Source: DASPKO01 sp035628055
GTDB lineage: Bacteria > Planctomycetota > Phycisphaerae > Phycisphaerales > UBA1924
Reading direction: 5' to 3'
NCBI GenBank assembly: GCA_035628055.1
Contig: DASPKO010000068.1
Coordinates: 1-7,380 of the forward strand
Length of the DNA: 7,380 nucleotides
Part shown: piece by piece, positions 1 through 6,556 of the stretch
Position numbering within the stretch: position 1 is the stretch's first letter
Layout: each line of letters begins with the position of its first letter
The notes under the pieces: model-generated
Told to the model about the DNA's origin: nothing
Databases searched by the model: none
Seen by the model: only the letters and a program-made list of their open reading frames with translations
Program-made: the position numbers and the translations under genes

Positions 1-324
1 GTCGGTGATCACCCGCGCGAATCCCGCCTGGGCCGGCGGACCCGCCGAGACGTCATAGACGCCGAAGCAGAGCGCCCCGGCGATGCCGCGGGCCACCGTC
101 TCCTTCGGGATGCCCTCGGACCAGTAGACCCGCGTGAGGAACCCGTGCACGGTCTCCAGGTCGATCAGCCCGGGGTCGGTCGAGATCAGGAAGCCCGGGC
201 GCCGCGCCTCGTACGCCGCCGGCGGCGCAGGCGACCCCGAGGGCGCCGGGGCGCCGCCTCCGGGAGCTCCGCCCGACACCGCCCCGGCCCCGGCATTCGC
301 ACGCGCGCCCGCCCCCCCGCTCAC
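1..324 (-). CDS. GNAT-family N-acetyltransferase, N-terminal part (cut by window edge)
   Basis: This is the N-terminal 108 residues of a GCN5-related acetyltransferase; the acetyl-CoA-binding core lies beyond the left edge. The conserved stretch runs from about residue 45 and includes GFLISTD, the FLTRVYWSEGIP block, LCFGVYD and the GFARVITD strand. This is the order seen in small single-domain GNAT proteins of unknown substrate. The start is taken as the GTG at 324, which overlaps the phosphatase stop codon (GTGA, 4-base overlap) with GAGG eight bases upstream. The first 40 or so residues are Gly/Ala/Pro-rich low complexity, so a later GTG at 279 is also possible. The overlap implies translational coupling to the phosphatase. 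A run of seven G lies just after the start codon. Acceptor substrate (protein N-terminus, small amine or other) cannot be told from this fragment. The family call is firm; the exact start is not. Confidence 0.86.
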   Translation of the reverse strand, partial: MSGGAGARANAGAGAVSGGAPGGGAPAPSGSPAPPAAYEARRPGFLISTDPGLIDLETVHGFLTRVYWSEGIPKETVARGIAGALCFGVYDVSAGPPAQAGFARVITD

Positions 325-2132
325 GGGCGCACCCTCAGCACGACCAGGCTGATGTCGTCGGGGCGCGGCGTCAGGCCCGCGAACTGCCGCAGCTCCCAGA
401 AGACCTCCTCGACGATCGCCGCGGCCGGCAGGGCGGGCTGGCGGGCCACGATGCGGCGCAGCATGTCGTGCAGGCGCGCCTTGCCGAGGCGCGCCCCCGA
501 GAAGTCGACCGCGTCGGTGAGGCCGTCGGTGTACGCCACCAGCACGTCGCCCCGGGCCAGGGTGGTCACGCCGCGCTCGTAGCGCTGGGCGCGGTCGATG
601 CCCAGGGCCATGCCCCCCTCGCAGAGCTCGGTGAGCGCGGGCGGGCCGGCGCCGCCCGTCTCATTGCCGGCGCCGGGACGCAGGAGCGCCGGCGGGTTGT
701 GCCCGGCGTTGCAATAGGTGAGGCGCAGGGTGACGGGGTCCGCGACGGCGTACCAGAGCGTCGCGAACTCGTCGTCGCGGGTGTCCCCCGAGAGGGCCGC
801 GTTCACGCGGGCGCACACCTCGTCGATCTCGTAGACGTCCTGGGCATGGGCCCGGAGGCTGGCGCGCACCGCCGACATGAGCAGGGCGGCGGCCACGCCC
901 TTGCCGACCACGTCGCCGATCGCCAGGCCCAGGTGACCGCCCAGGGGGATGAAGTCGTAGAAGTCGCCGCCGAGCTCCAGGCTGGGGACGTAGCGCGCCG
1001 CCACGTCGAAGACCAGGCTGTCGGGCATGGCCCGGGGGAGCATGCGCCGCTGCACGTCCGCGGCCAGGCGCATCTGGCGGCTGACGCGCTCGTTCTCCTC
1101 GCGCAGCTTCCGCAGCCGCGCGTTCATGACCGCCGCGGCCGACTGGTCGGCGATGGAGCGGAGCAGCCCGCGCTCGGCCTCGGTGAACTGGCGGGGCGCC
1201 CGCGTGTACAGCCGCACCAGGCCGATGGGCCGGCCCTGGTACATCAGCCCGGTCGAGAGGAGACTGTGGAGACGCTCGCGGCGGGCCCGCTCCGGTTCGA
1301 CGACGCGCGCGTCGGCCGAAAGGTCCGGCACCCAGACGATCTCCCCTGCGAGCGCCGCCTTGCGGAACTCACCCCCGTGGGAGAGGGCCGAGCTGTAGCG
1401 GAGCCACTCCGGGCTCAGGCCCTGGGCGCTCTTGATGACCAGGTCGTCCAGGCCCTCCTCGATCACCGCGATCGAGCCGGCGTCGACGCGGAGCACCTCG
1501 ACGGCGAGCGCCAGGGCCACCTCCAGCAGCCGGTCCACCTCCTCGGTGCGCACGAGCATGGAGCTCAGGCGATAGAGCGCGCCCAGCTCCGTGACGCGCC
1601 GCCGCAGCGCCACCTGGGCCTCGCATCCCTCCGCGACCGCGGTCGCCAGGCGCGTCAGCGCCGTGCGCAGCCCACCCCCGCCCATGCCCGCCCGGCGCGC
1701 GGCGCGGGGCCCCCCCGGGCCCGCCGGCTCGGCCATCACGATCCAGCCGAGCACCCCGGTCGAGATGCGCAGCGGCGCCTCGAACAGCGGCGCGCCCGCG
1801 GCGGCCGCCGTCTCGCGCCCCGCCAGTGAGAACGCCCGGTCCCGCGCCTCGGCCTCGGGCACGAAGGCCCAGGGCCCCTGCGGCCCGTCGCTGGGCACGA
1901 CGGCGTCGCCCGAGCGATCGCGCAGCCAGATGGGCGCGCCGGTGGCCGAGCACAGCTCGTCGCACAGGGCCGCCAGCGAAGCGTCGGTGAGAAAGTCGCG
2001 CAGCGCGTGCTCGCACTCGGCGCAGAGCGGGCGCGCCCCGGGCCCGAGGAGCGAGCCTAAGGCCAGCTCCACCAGGGCGGGCGCGACCGCCTGGCCGAGC
2101 TCGTCCGCGGGCTGCACCGTCTCCTGGGGCAT
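321..2132 (-). CDS. GAF-domain PP2C/SpoIIE-type protein phosphatase
   Basis: A 603-residue cytoplasmic serine/threonine phosphatase of the RsbU/SpoIIE type. These enzymes usually dephosphorylate STAS-domain anti-anti-sigma factors in partner-switching signalling. An N-terminal sensor-like region (about 35-135, with CAEC at 38-41 and a PocR- or GAF-like stretch near 55-80) is followed by a helical, probably coiled-coil linker (155-190). A GAF domain follows (about 190-340), then a second helix ending in the typical AADVQRRMLP linker (357-366), and the phosphatase domain (375-600). Metal-binding aspartates are present in GGDFYDF (D390), IGDVVGKG (D407), AYTDGLTD (D536) and PDDISLV (D592/D593), so it should be active. 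The start is the ATG at 2132, with AGGAG 13 bases upstream; an open frame continues to 2333 but would run into the upstream gene. It lies 83 bases after the TPR gene and overlaps the GNAT gene. No kinase, STAS protein or sigma factor is in the window, so its target is unknown. Confidence 0.93.
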   Translation of the reverse strand: MPQETVQPADELGQAVAPALVELALGSLLGPGARPLCAECEHALRDFLTDASLAALCDELCSATGAPIWLRDRSGDAVVPSDGPQGPWAFVPEAEARDRAFSLAGRETAAAAGAPLFEAPLRISTGVLGWIVMAEPAGPGGPRAARRAGMGGGGLRTALTRLATAVAEGCEAQVALRRRVTELGALYRLSSMLVRTEEVDRLLEVALALAVEVLRVDAGSIAVIEEGLDDLVIKSAQGLSPEWLRYSSALSHGGEFRKAALAGEIVWVPDLSADARVVEPERARRERLHSLLSTGLMYQGRPIGLVRLYTRAPRQFTEAERGLLRSIADQSAAAVMNARLRKLREENERVSRQMRLAADVQRRMLPRAMPDSLVFDVAARYVPSLELGGDFYDFIPLGGHLGLAIGDVVGKGVAAALLMSAVRASLRAHAQDVYEIDEVCARVNAALSGDTRDDEFATLWYAVADPVTLRLTYCNAGHNPPALLRPGAGNETGGAGPPALTELCEGGMALGIDRAQRYERGVTTLARGDVLVAYTDGLTDAVDFSGARLGKARLHDMLRRIVARQPALPAAAIVEEVFWELRQFAGLTPRPDDISLVVLRVRP

Positions 2133-2215
2133 GTGGCTGCGCGTGCTCCTGGTGGATCGAAACGAACGGCTGGCGCGTGGCGGCAGGCTTCGCCGAGCGA
2201 GCCCGCGGGCCGGCG

Positions 2216-3946
2216 CTATTTGGTGGCGTCCGCGCCCGGCGCCGCCAGCCGGGCCCCGTCCGCCGGTGCCGGCGCGGGCGGCGCGGGCGGCGTGGCCTCG
2301 GCTCCGGAGGCCGGCGCGGGCTGGGCGCCCCACGCGGCCCGGAGCATCTCCAGCAGCGCCCGATGCGAGCGATCACCCTCGCGGGCGCCGCGCTCCATCG
2401 CCCCGAGACCCTCCTCCACGAGCGCCGGGCTGGCCGACTGATGCCCGAGGTAGGCCAGGAGCAGCCCCCCCTCGCGCAGAATGATCGAGTCGTCGGGGCG
2501 GATGCGCTGGCGGAGCTGCGCCAGGATGGTCTCGAGGCGGGCCCCCGAGGGAACCAGGTCCGACTCGTAGCGCCGCGGGACCGCCTCGGGGTGCAGCGCG
2601 AACAGCGAGCGCAGGTTCATCGCCGCCGACACGTAGAGCCCCGCGCCGAGCTGCGCGTGCACGCGCCCGATCTGGGCCCGCACGTCGCCGGGGACGTACC
2701 CCAGCGCGCGCATGAACCGGTCCTCCGCCGCGAAGAACTGCTGGCGCCCCAGGAACTCCTGCCCGGCCCGCATGTGCTGCGCATAGGCCGAGCGGTCCTC
2801 GGCGCTCGGCTCGGCCAGGCGCACGGGCGCCCCCGCCAGCTCCCGCAGCCGCGCCCCCGTCCGCCGGGCCAGTTCCAGGGCCGCGGCGTCCGGCGCGGAG
2901 CCCGTCCGATCCGGCGTCGTGCGCGCGCGGGGCTCCGGGCCTCCCGGGGCCTGGCCTCCCGGGCCGGTCTCGGGCCCGGGCGCGGTGGGGTCGTCGGCCG
3001 CCGGCTGGTCCTCATCCCCCAGCAGCAGCCGGCGCAGCTCCTCGATGCGGTCGAGCGCCGGCGCCTCGTCATCGGGCCGCGCCCGCTCCCGCTCCGCCCC
3101 CGCCGGAACCCGCGTGCTCGACGTCGTGTCGGCGGAGAGATCGAGCCTGTCGGACTGCGGCGTGTCGCGGACCCGCGTGTCGGTGCCGGTGGTTCCCAGG
3201 GGCTGCCCCAGGGCGTCGGACGAGCGCCGCCGCTCGGCCCTCTCCTCGCGGTCGAGGGGGTCGATCGTGCGTCCGTCGGGGGCCTCCCGGTCGCTGACGA
3301 TCCCGGGGACCGGGAGCGCTCCGGGGACCCGCGAGCGCAGCGGGTCTTCCGCGCGGGTGCGCAGCCCCAGGAGCGGAGAGGCCGTCAGGGCCGCGGCGCT
3401 CCCGTCGCGGAGCGTCACCATCCCCAGCACCGACGGGGTCACGCCCTGCGAGCCGACGAAGTCGGCGGTGGTGCGATAGGAACTGGCGGCCCAGGCGCCC
3501 GTCGCGCCGGCGCCGGAGCGCGGCACGCTGAACGTCCCCGAGAAACCCGGCACAGGCGCCTGGCCAGTGCTCACCGCGAACTGGTGACGCAGCGCTTCGG
3601 TCCCGCGGATGCCCAGCGACGGGAGAGCCGAGAAGGCCGATTCCCGGAGAAAGGGATACAGGTTGTTGCTGCCCAGGTCGGCGCGGAACTCCTCGGCCGC
3701 GGTGTAACCGACGTTCCCACGGAAGGAATGGCCCAGGGGCGCGTTGCCCGTGACGATCGCGTTCTGATAGCGGATCTGCGCCTGGATGTCCCGGCCCGGC
3801 GAGTTGCGCCCGCCCGAGCCGGCGCGCAGGTTCCGGTCCAGCGCCTGCCCGTCGCCCAGGGCGTTCTGCCCGAGGGCCGAGCTGCAAGCCGCCACGACCG
3901 TAACTCCAACGGCCAGAGCCCGGCACGCCATCCTGGTTCGCCCCAT
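2216..3946 (-). CDS. Secreted or lipid-anchored TPR-repeat protein, function unknown
   Basis: A 576-residue exported protein I cannot name. Residues 1-26 form a signal peptide: basic start, then a hydrophobic core. VAAC at 18-21 fits a lipobox, while SSALG/Q at 22-27 fits ordinary signal peptidase I, so anchoring is ambiguous. Residues 50-110 are a conserved-looking block (IRYQNAIVTGNAPLG, FRADLGSNNLYPFLRES) of a kind I associate with planctomycete secreted proteins. A long region (about 195-380) is charged, Pro/Gly-rich and probably disordered, with one short helix near 297-310. Residues 388-455 fit two TPR units (FAAEDRFMRALGYVPGD; YVSAAMNLRSLFALHP) and 488-535 may be a third. The C terminus is a Pro/Ala tail. 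The ATG at 3946 has GGGAG seven bases upstream. It is divergent from miaA and first in the block leading to the phosphatase. TPRs suggest a periplasmic scaffold or assembly role, which is inference. Confidence 0.88.
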   Translation of the reverse strand: MGRTRMACRALAVGVTVVAACSSALGQNALGDGQALDRNLRAGSGGRNSPGRDIQAQIRYQNAIVTGNAPLGHSFRGNVGYTAAEEFRADLGSNNLYPFLRESAFSALPSLGIRGTEALRHQFAVSTGQAPVPGFSGTFSVPRSGAGATGAWAASSYRTTADFVGSQGVTPSVLGMVTLRDGSAAALTASPLLGLRTRAEDPLRSRVPGALPVPGIVSDREAPDGRTIDPLDREERAERRRSSDALGQPLGTTGTDTRVRDTPQSDRLDLSADTTSSTRVPAGAERERARPDDEAPALDRIEELRRLLLGDEDQPAADDPTAPGPETGPGGQAPGGPEPRARTTPDRTGSAPDAAALELARRTGARLRELAGAPVRLAEPSAEDRSAYAQHMRAGQEFLGRQQFFAAEDRFMRALGYVPGDVRAQIGRVHAQLGAGLYVSAAMNLRSLFALHPEAVPRRYESDLVPSGARLETILAQLRQRIRPDDSIILREGGLLLAYLGHQSASPALVEEGLGAMERGAREGDRSHRALLEMLRAAWGAQPAPASGAEATPPAPPAPAPADGARLAAPGADATK

Positions 3947-4087
3947 CGGTCGTCTCCCGTGTCAGAGCCCGCGGTCGCCCGGTTCCTTCCGAGCCCGTGC
4001 CGAATCGTACGGGCGCCGCCGCCGGCCCTCCGCCGCGGGCGGCCCGGCCGCGCCCCCCGCCGCCACCCCGGGACAATCACCACGCCG
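3947..4087. promoter_or_regulatory. Divergent intergenic region between TPR gene and miaA
   Basis: This 141-base gap must hold the start signals for both flanking genes. The half next to miaA is extremely GC-rich (runs of CCGCC and GGCGG). The only AT-richer spot is around 4001-4010, where TACGAT on the minus strand (4004-4009) could be a -10 element for the TPR gene, but no convincing -35 partner sits at the right distance. No clear plus-strand promoter or Shine-Dalgarno sequence for miaA is visible. Confidence 0.35.
3954..3958 (-). promoter_or_regulatory. Ribosome binding site of the TPR gene
   Basis: GGGAG on the minus strand, seven bases before the ATG at 3946. It favours that ATG over the in-frame ATG five codons later (3931) and keeps the basic start of the signal peptide. 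Confidence 0.7.
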
Positions 4088-5161
4088 ATGCCCACGCACG
4101 CGCCCCAGCACGACGGAGCACCGGGGAGCCAGCCCTGCCGGTTCCCGATCATCGCCGGGCCGACCGCCGGCGGGAAGACCGACCTGGCGGTGCGGGTCGC
4201 GGTGCACGCGCGGCAACGGTGGGGACTGACCGCCGAGGTCCTTACCGCCGACTCGATGCAGGTGTATCGGCACCTGGACATCGGGACCGCCAAGCCGACC
4301 CTGGCCGAGCGGGCCGGCATCCCGCATCATCTCGTGGACGTCGCCGAGCCGACCGAGTCCTTCAGCGTCGACCGCTGGCTGGGGCTGGCCCGCGCGGCGA
4401 TCGAGGAGGTCCGGGGCCGCGGCGGCGTGCCGATCGTCGTCGGCGGCACTCACCTCTACATCAAGGCGCTGCTCGACGGGCTCTTCGAGGGTCCGCCCCC
4501 GGATCCCGACCGACGGGCCCGCCTGGCAGCCATGGACCCGGCCGACCGCCGCGCCCTGCTCGAGCGGGCCGACCCCCAGGCCGCGGCGCGGATCCACCCG
4601 GCGGACCAGCGCCGGACCGTGCGCGCCCTGGAGGTCCTGGAGGCGACCGGCGTCCCGATCACGCGGCTGCAGACGCAGTGGGACCGCCCGAGTGCCGCGA
4701 GCGATCGTGTCCTGGTGATCCTCGACTGGCCCGCGGACCGGCTGGCGCGCCGAATCAACGCGCGCGTGCGCGACATGATGCGGGCCGGGCTGCTGGAGGA
4801 GGTGCGGGAGCTTCTCCGGGCCGGCCGGCTCGGCGACCAGGCCCGCCAGGCCCTGGGCTACAAGCAACTGGCGGACTACCTGGAGGCGGGGCCGCATGGC
4901 GCCGACGCTGGCGCGCGAGACGGGGAGCGACTCGCGGCCGCGGTGGAAGCCATCAAGACGCAGACGCGGCGCTTGGCCAAGAGCCAGCGGACGTGGCTCC
5001 GTCGCCTGGGCGCCAGGCCGGGGTGCCTCCGCCTCGACATGGCGGACCTCACGCCGGACCAGGCCGCGGAGCGCGTGCTCGACGCCATGCGCGCGCCGGC
5101 GCCCGAACTCAAATTCCTTCCCCCCACATCTCCTTCTCCGCGTCCGCCTTGCGAAGGGTGA
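4088..5161 (+). CDS. miaA: tRNA dimethylallyltransferase (tRNA A37 prenyltransferase)
   Basis: MiaA transfers a dimethylallyl group from DMAPP to N6 of adenosine 37 in tRNAs reading codons that start with U, the first step toward ms2i6A. The 357-residue protein has the family signatures in order: P-loop GPTAGGKT (24-31), DSMQVYR (55-61), DIGTAKP (64-70), the conserved IPHHLVD (78-84), VVGGTHLYI (117-125), ARIHPADQRRTVRALEV (168-183), QALGYKQL (254-261) and TRRLAKSQRTWLRR (293-306). The N terminus carries about 17 residues before the P-loop strand, and the last 17 residues are a Pro/Ser-rich tail encoded over the end of cysE. No good Shine-Dalgarno sequence precedes the ATG at 4088, so translation may be leaderless-like or weak; no better start was found, since upstream sequence lacks MiaA homology. 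It stands alone, without hfq or mutL beside it. Identity is certain. Confidence 0.97.
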   Translation: MPTHAPQHDGAPGSQPCRFPIIAGPTAGGKTDLAVRVAVHARQRWGLTAEVLTADSMQVYRHLDIGTAKPTLAERAGIPHHLVDVAEPTESFSVDRWLGLARAAIEEVRGRGGVPIVVGGTHLYIKALLDGLFEGPPPDPDRRARLAAMDPADRRALLERADPQAAARIHPADQRRTVRALEVLEATGVPITRLQTQWDRPSAASDRVLVILDWPADRLARRINARVRDMMRAGLLEEVRELLRAGRLGDQARQALGYKQLADYLEAGPHGADAGARDGERLAAAVEAIKTQTRRLAKSQRTWLRRLGARPGCLRLDMADLTPDQAAERVLDAMRAPAPELKFLPPTSPSPRPPCEG

Positions 5162-5996
5162 GCTCGGGGCGGGGCTGCATCACCACGTGCCCGGCGGGGA
5201 CGCTCGAGGTGACGAAGACGCCGCCCGCGATCACGCAGTCGTCGCCGATGTGGGTCTCCCCGCCCAGGATGATCGCCCCGGCGTAGATGGTCACGCGGTT
5301 GCCGATGGTGGGATGGCGCTTGGCGCCCCGGATGGCCCGCCCGTGCGCGTCCTTGCGGATGCTCTTGGCCCCGAGGGTGACCCCCTGGTAGATCTTGGCC
5401 TGCTCGCCGATCACGGTGGTCTCCCCGATCACCGTGCCGCTCCCGTGGTCGATGAAGCAGGATTGTCCGATGCACGCCCCGGGGTGGATGTCGATGCCCG
5501 TGCGTGAGCGGGCCTGCTCGGCCAGGACGCGAGGAAGGATCGGCACGCCCAGCACATAGAGCTCGTGGGCGACGCGATGGGAGAAGATGGCGTCCAGCCC
5601 GGGATAGCAGAAAATGACCTCGTCGGGGTGACTCGCCGCCGGATCCCCCTCGTAAGCCGCGCGCGCGTCCAGCCCGACCAGCTCCCCCACCGCCGGCAGC
5701 CGGGCGAGGAATCGGTCCGCGGTCTCGCGCGGCGTTACCCCGCGATCCCCCGCGTACCGGCCGACCCCCCGGACGAGGCCCTCGAGGCGGCCCCGCAGCT
5801 CCTCGCCCAGCTCTGCGAGGTGGCGACCGCGGCGCGTCCCGGGGGCAGGAAGCGCACGAAAAAACCCGGGAAAGACGAGCCAGCGGGCCCTCTCGACCAG
5901 CTCCCGGCAGGCGGCCAGGTCGACCGCGGGGCGGGCGCCCTCCCCGTCGTCCCCGTGAACCTCTTCCCCGCGTTCCTGACCGGCAGGATCGAGCAC
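5109..5996 (-). CDS. cysE: Serine O-acetyltransferase, EpsC/CysE type
   Basis: This enzyme acetylates L-serine with acetyl-CoA to O-acetylserine, the carbon skeleton for cysteine. The 295-residue protein has an N-terminal helical domain (about 25-150; LVFPGFF at 40-46, AYEGDPAA at 114-121, FCYPGLDAIFSHRVAHELY at 129-147) and a left-handed beta-helix of hexapeptide repeats (about 165-270). The catalytic region is GIDIHPG...FIDHGSGTVIGET. D169 and H184 match the Asp/His pair of E. coli CysE (D143, H158). Downstream, YQGVTLGAKS and KRHPTIG form the cofactor-binding part. The start is set by a perfect AGGAGG five bases before a GTG at 5996; the open frame goes on to an ATG at 6497 but that would cross the divergent lipoprotein gene. 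The longer N-terminal domain is usual for the EpsC branch. Its 3' end overlaps miaA by 53 bases, tail to tail. No cysK neighbour is in the window. Confidence 0.95.
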   Translation of the reverse strand: MLDPAGQERGEEVHGDDGEGARPAVDLAACRELVERARWLVFPGFFRALPAPGTRRGRHLAELGEELRGRLEGLVRGVGRYAGDRGVTPRETADRFLARLPAVGELVGLDARAAYEGDPAASHPDEVIFCYPGLDAIFSHRVAHELYVLGVPILPRVLAEQARSRTGIDIHPGACIGQSCFIDHGSGTVIGETTVIGEQAKIYQGVTLGAKSIRKDAHGRAIRGAKRHPTIGNRVTIYAGAIILGGETHIGDDCVIAGGVFVTSSVPAGHVVMQPRPELTLRKADAEKEMWGEGI

Positions 5997-6001
5997 GCGC
6001 G

Positions 6002-6007
6002 CCTCCT
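6002..6007 (-). promoter_or_regulatory. Ribosome binding site deciding the cysE start
   Basis: AGGAGG on the minus strand, five bases before the GTG at 5996. No ATG exists in frame between here and the upstream gene, and a competing in-frame GTG at 6047 has no such site, so this fixes the start. Confidence 0.85.
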
Positions 6008-6090
6008 GATGCGGCCCTGCCCGGGCTCGAAGGAACCCCCCGGCCACCTTGGCGGAAAGACTACCACCCGGGATCGGGCCGATCACCGGC

Positions 6091-6119
6091 TTGACGCCCC
6101 GTCCCGGGGCCGGTACAAA
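6091..6119 (+). promoter_or_regulatory. Sigma70-type promoter of the small lipoprotein gene
   Basis: TTGACG (6091-6096) and TACAAA (6114-6119) are separated by exactly 17 bases. That is five of six and four of six matches to the -35 and -10 consensus. Transcription would begin near 6126, giving a leader of only about 18 bases that contains the ribosome binding site. The spacer carries a short inverted repeat, CCCCG-TCC-CGGGG, which could be an operator or chance in this GC-rich DNA. Confidence 0.6.
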
Positions 6120-6131
6120 GCCCGGCTCGCC

Positions 6132-6137
6132 AAGGAG
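6132..6137 (+). promoter_or_regulatory. Ribosome binding site of the lipoprotein gene
   Basis: AAGGAG six bases before the ATG at 6144. The strong match supports this short gene as truly translated. Confidence 0.8.
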
Positions 6138-6143
6138 TTCCGC

Positions 6144-6440
6144 ATGTCCTGCACATCTCACCCGCGCCGCCCACTCCGCGCCGGCCTTGCCGTGGCGACG
6201 CTGCTCGCCGCGATGCCCCTGCTCGGAGGCTGCTACTACTGGAGCAACGAGCGCGACGCCCAGTATCGTGCCAATCCCACCCCGGAACTGATCACGCTCT
6301 ACCAGCGCCGCGTTGACGTCCGCAACGCCCTCACCGTCACGTTCGATGAGAACCTCCGGATGGCACGGCAGGACCTCGGGCGCGCATTTTACACCGATCG
6401 GCCGAGCCGTCTGACGCGCGAGCCGATCCCGCAGCCCTGA
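6144..6440 (+). CDS. Small lipoprotein, function unknown
   Basis: A 98-residue protein with a type II signal peptide: basic residues 8-12 (RRPLR), a hydrophobic segment 13-27, and lipobox LLGGC ending at C30. The mature 69-residue part begins YYWSNERDAQ and contains a short charged helix with RRVDVRNALTVTFDENLRM (about 55-73) and the ending DLGRAFYTDRPSRLTREPIP (78-97). That ending looks like a conserved motif rather than random sequence. A glycine at +2 argues for outer-membrane rather than inner-membrane retention by the E. coli rule, but the residue at +2 here is Tyr, also non-retention; application to this lineage is uncertain. It has its own promoter and ribosome binding site and a very strong terminator, so it is a single-gene transcript. 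I recognise the style from planctomycete genomes but no function. Reading as coding is well supported; the role is unknown. Confidence 0.86.
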   Translation: MSCTSHPRRPLRAGLAVATLLAAMPLLGGCYYWSNERDAQYRANPTPELITLYQRRVDVRNALTVTFDENLRMARQDLGRAFYTDRPSRLTREPIPQP

Positions 6441-6477
6441 ACCCGACTCCCGCGGCGCGCCCCAGCGGCCGCGCAAG

Positions 6478-6530
6478 AACCAGGCCGGCGCGGGCACCTC
6501 CGGGTGTTCTCGCCGGCCTGGTTTGCTTTC
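6478..6530. terminator. Long bidirectional intrinsic terminator
   Basis: AACCAGGCCGGCG (6478-6490) pairs perfectly with CGCCGGCCTGGTT (6511-6523), a 13-base-pair stem. The 20 bases between fold further: 6492-6498 pairs with 6503-6509 (two G:U pairs) around the tetraloop TCCG, with a single mismatch joining the two stems. On the plus strand it is followed by GTTTGCTTTC, ending the lipoprotein transcript. On the minus strand the exit is CTTGCG after GGTT, a weaker tract that could end the transcript of the DNA-binding protein gene. Its position between convergent genes fits use from both sides. Confidence 0.85.
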
Positions 6531-6533
6531 CGA

Positions 6534-6556
6534 GCGCCGGGCTGCCGGCGCCTTTT
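6534..6556 (+). terminator. Second terminator-like hairpin
   Basis: GCGCCGG (6534-6540) and CCGGCGC (6545-6551) form a seven-base-pair stem with loop GCTG, followed by C and TTTT (6553-6556). This is a compact plus-strand terminator, a backup to the longer hairpin just before it. The T-run touches the stop codon of the convergent gene. On the minus strand no T-tract follows it. Confidence 0.6.

Noticed and set aside
1704..1720. Runs of seven C or G inside the phosphatase and DNA-binding protein genes as phase-variation sites.
   Set aside because: Both sit in Gly/Pro or Gly/Arg low-complexity linkers with intact frames; similar runs are common in DNA of this composition.
468..1829. A 453-codon plus-strand open frame opposite the phosphatase.
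   Set aside because: The translation is compositionally biased with no recognisable motif, while the minus strand encodes intact GAF and SpoIIE domains.
2201..2210. Palindrome GCCCGCGGGC between the TPR and phosphatase genes as a terminator.
   Set aside because: It has no loop and no T-tract, and short GC palindromes are expected by chance here.
2133..2333. Upstream extension of the phosphatase to 2333.
   Set aside because: It overlaps the end of the TPR gene, is Arg/Ala-rich, and the ATG at 2132 is preceded by AGGAG.
2177..4087. A 1.9-kb plus-strand open frame running antisense to the TPR gene and in frame with miaA, which would make a 994-residue fusion protein.
   Set aside because: The upstream part is Arg/Gly/Ala-rich with no domain, is antisense to a gene with a signal peptide and TPRs, and is the usual open shadow frame of GC-rich DNA. 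MiaA homology begins only just after 4088.
5565..6143. A 291-codon plus-strand frame that contains the lipoprotein as its C-terminal third.
   Set aside because: The upstream part is antisense to cysE, and the internal ATG at 6144 has its own promoter, ribosome binding site and signal peptide.
5997..6143. A cysteine- or SAM-related riboswitch or T-box leader upstream of cysE.
   Set aside because: No conserved core, specifier stem or antiterminator could be seen, and the 147-base region is shared with the divergent promoter.
5997..6497. Upstream extension of cysE to an ATG at 6497, giving 462 residues.
   Set aside because: It would run antisense through the whole lipoprotein gene, the extra residues show no family similarity, and a perfect AGGAGG precedes the GTG at 5996.
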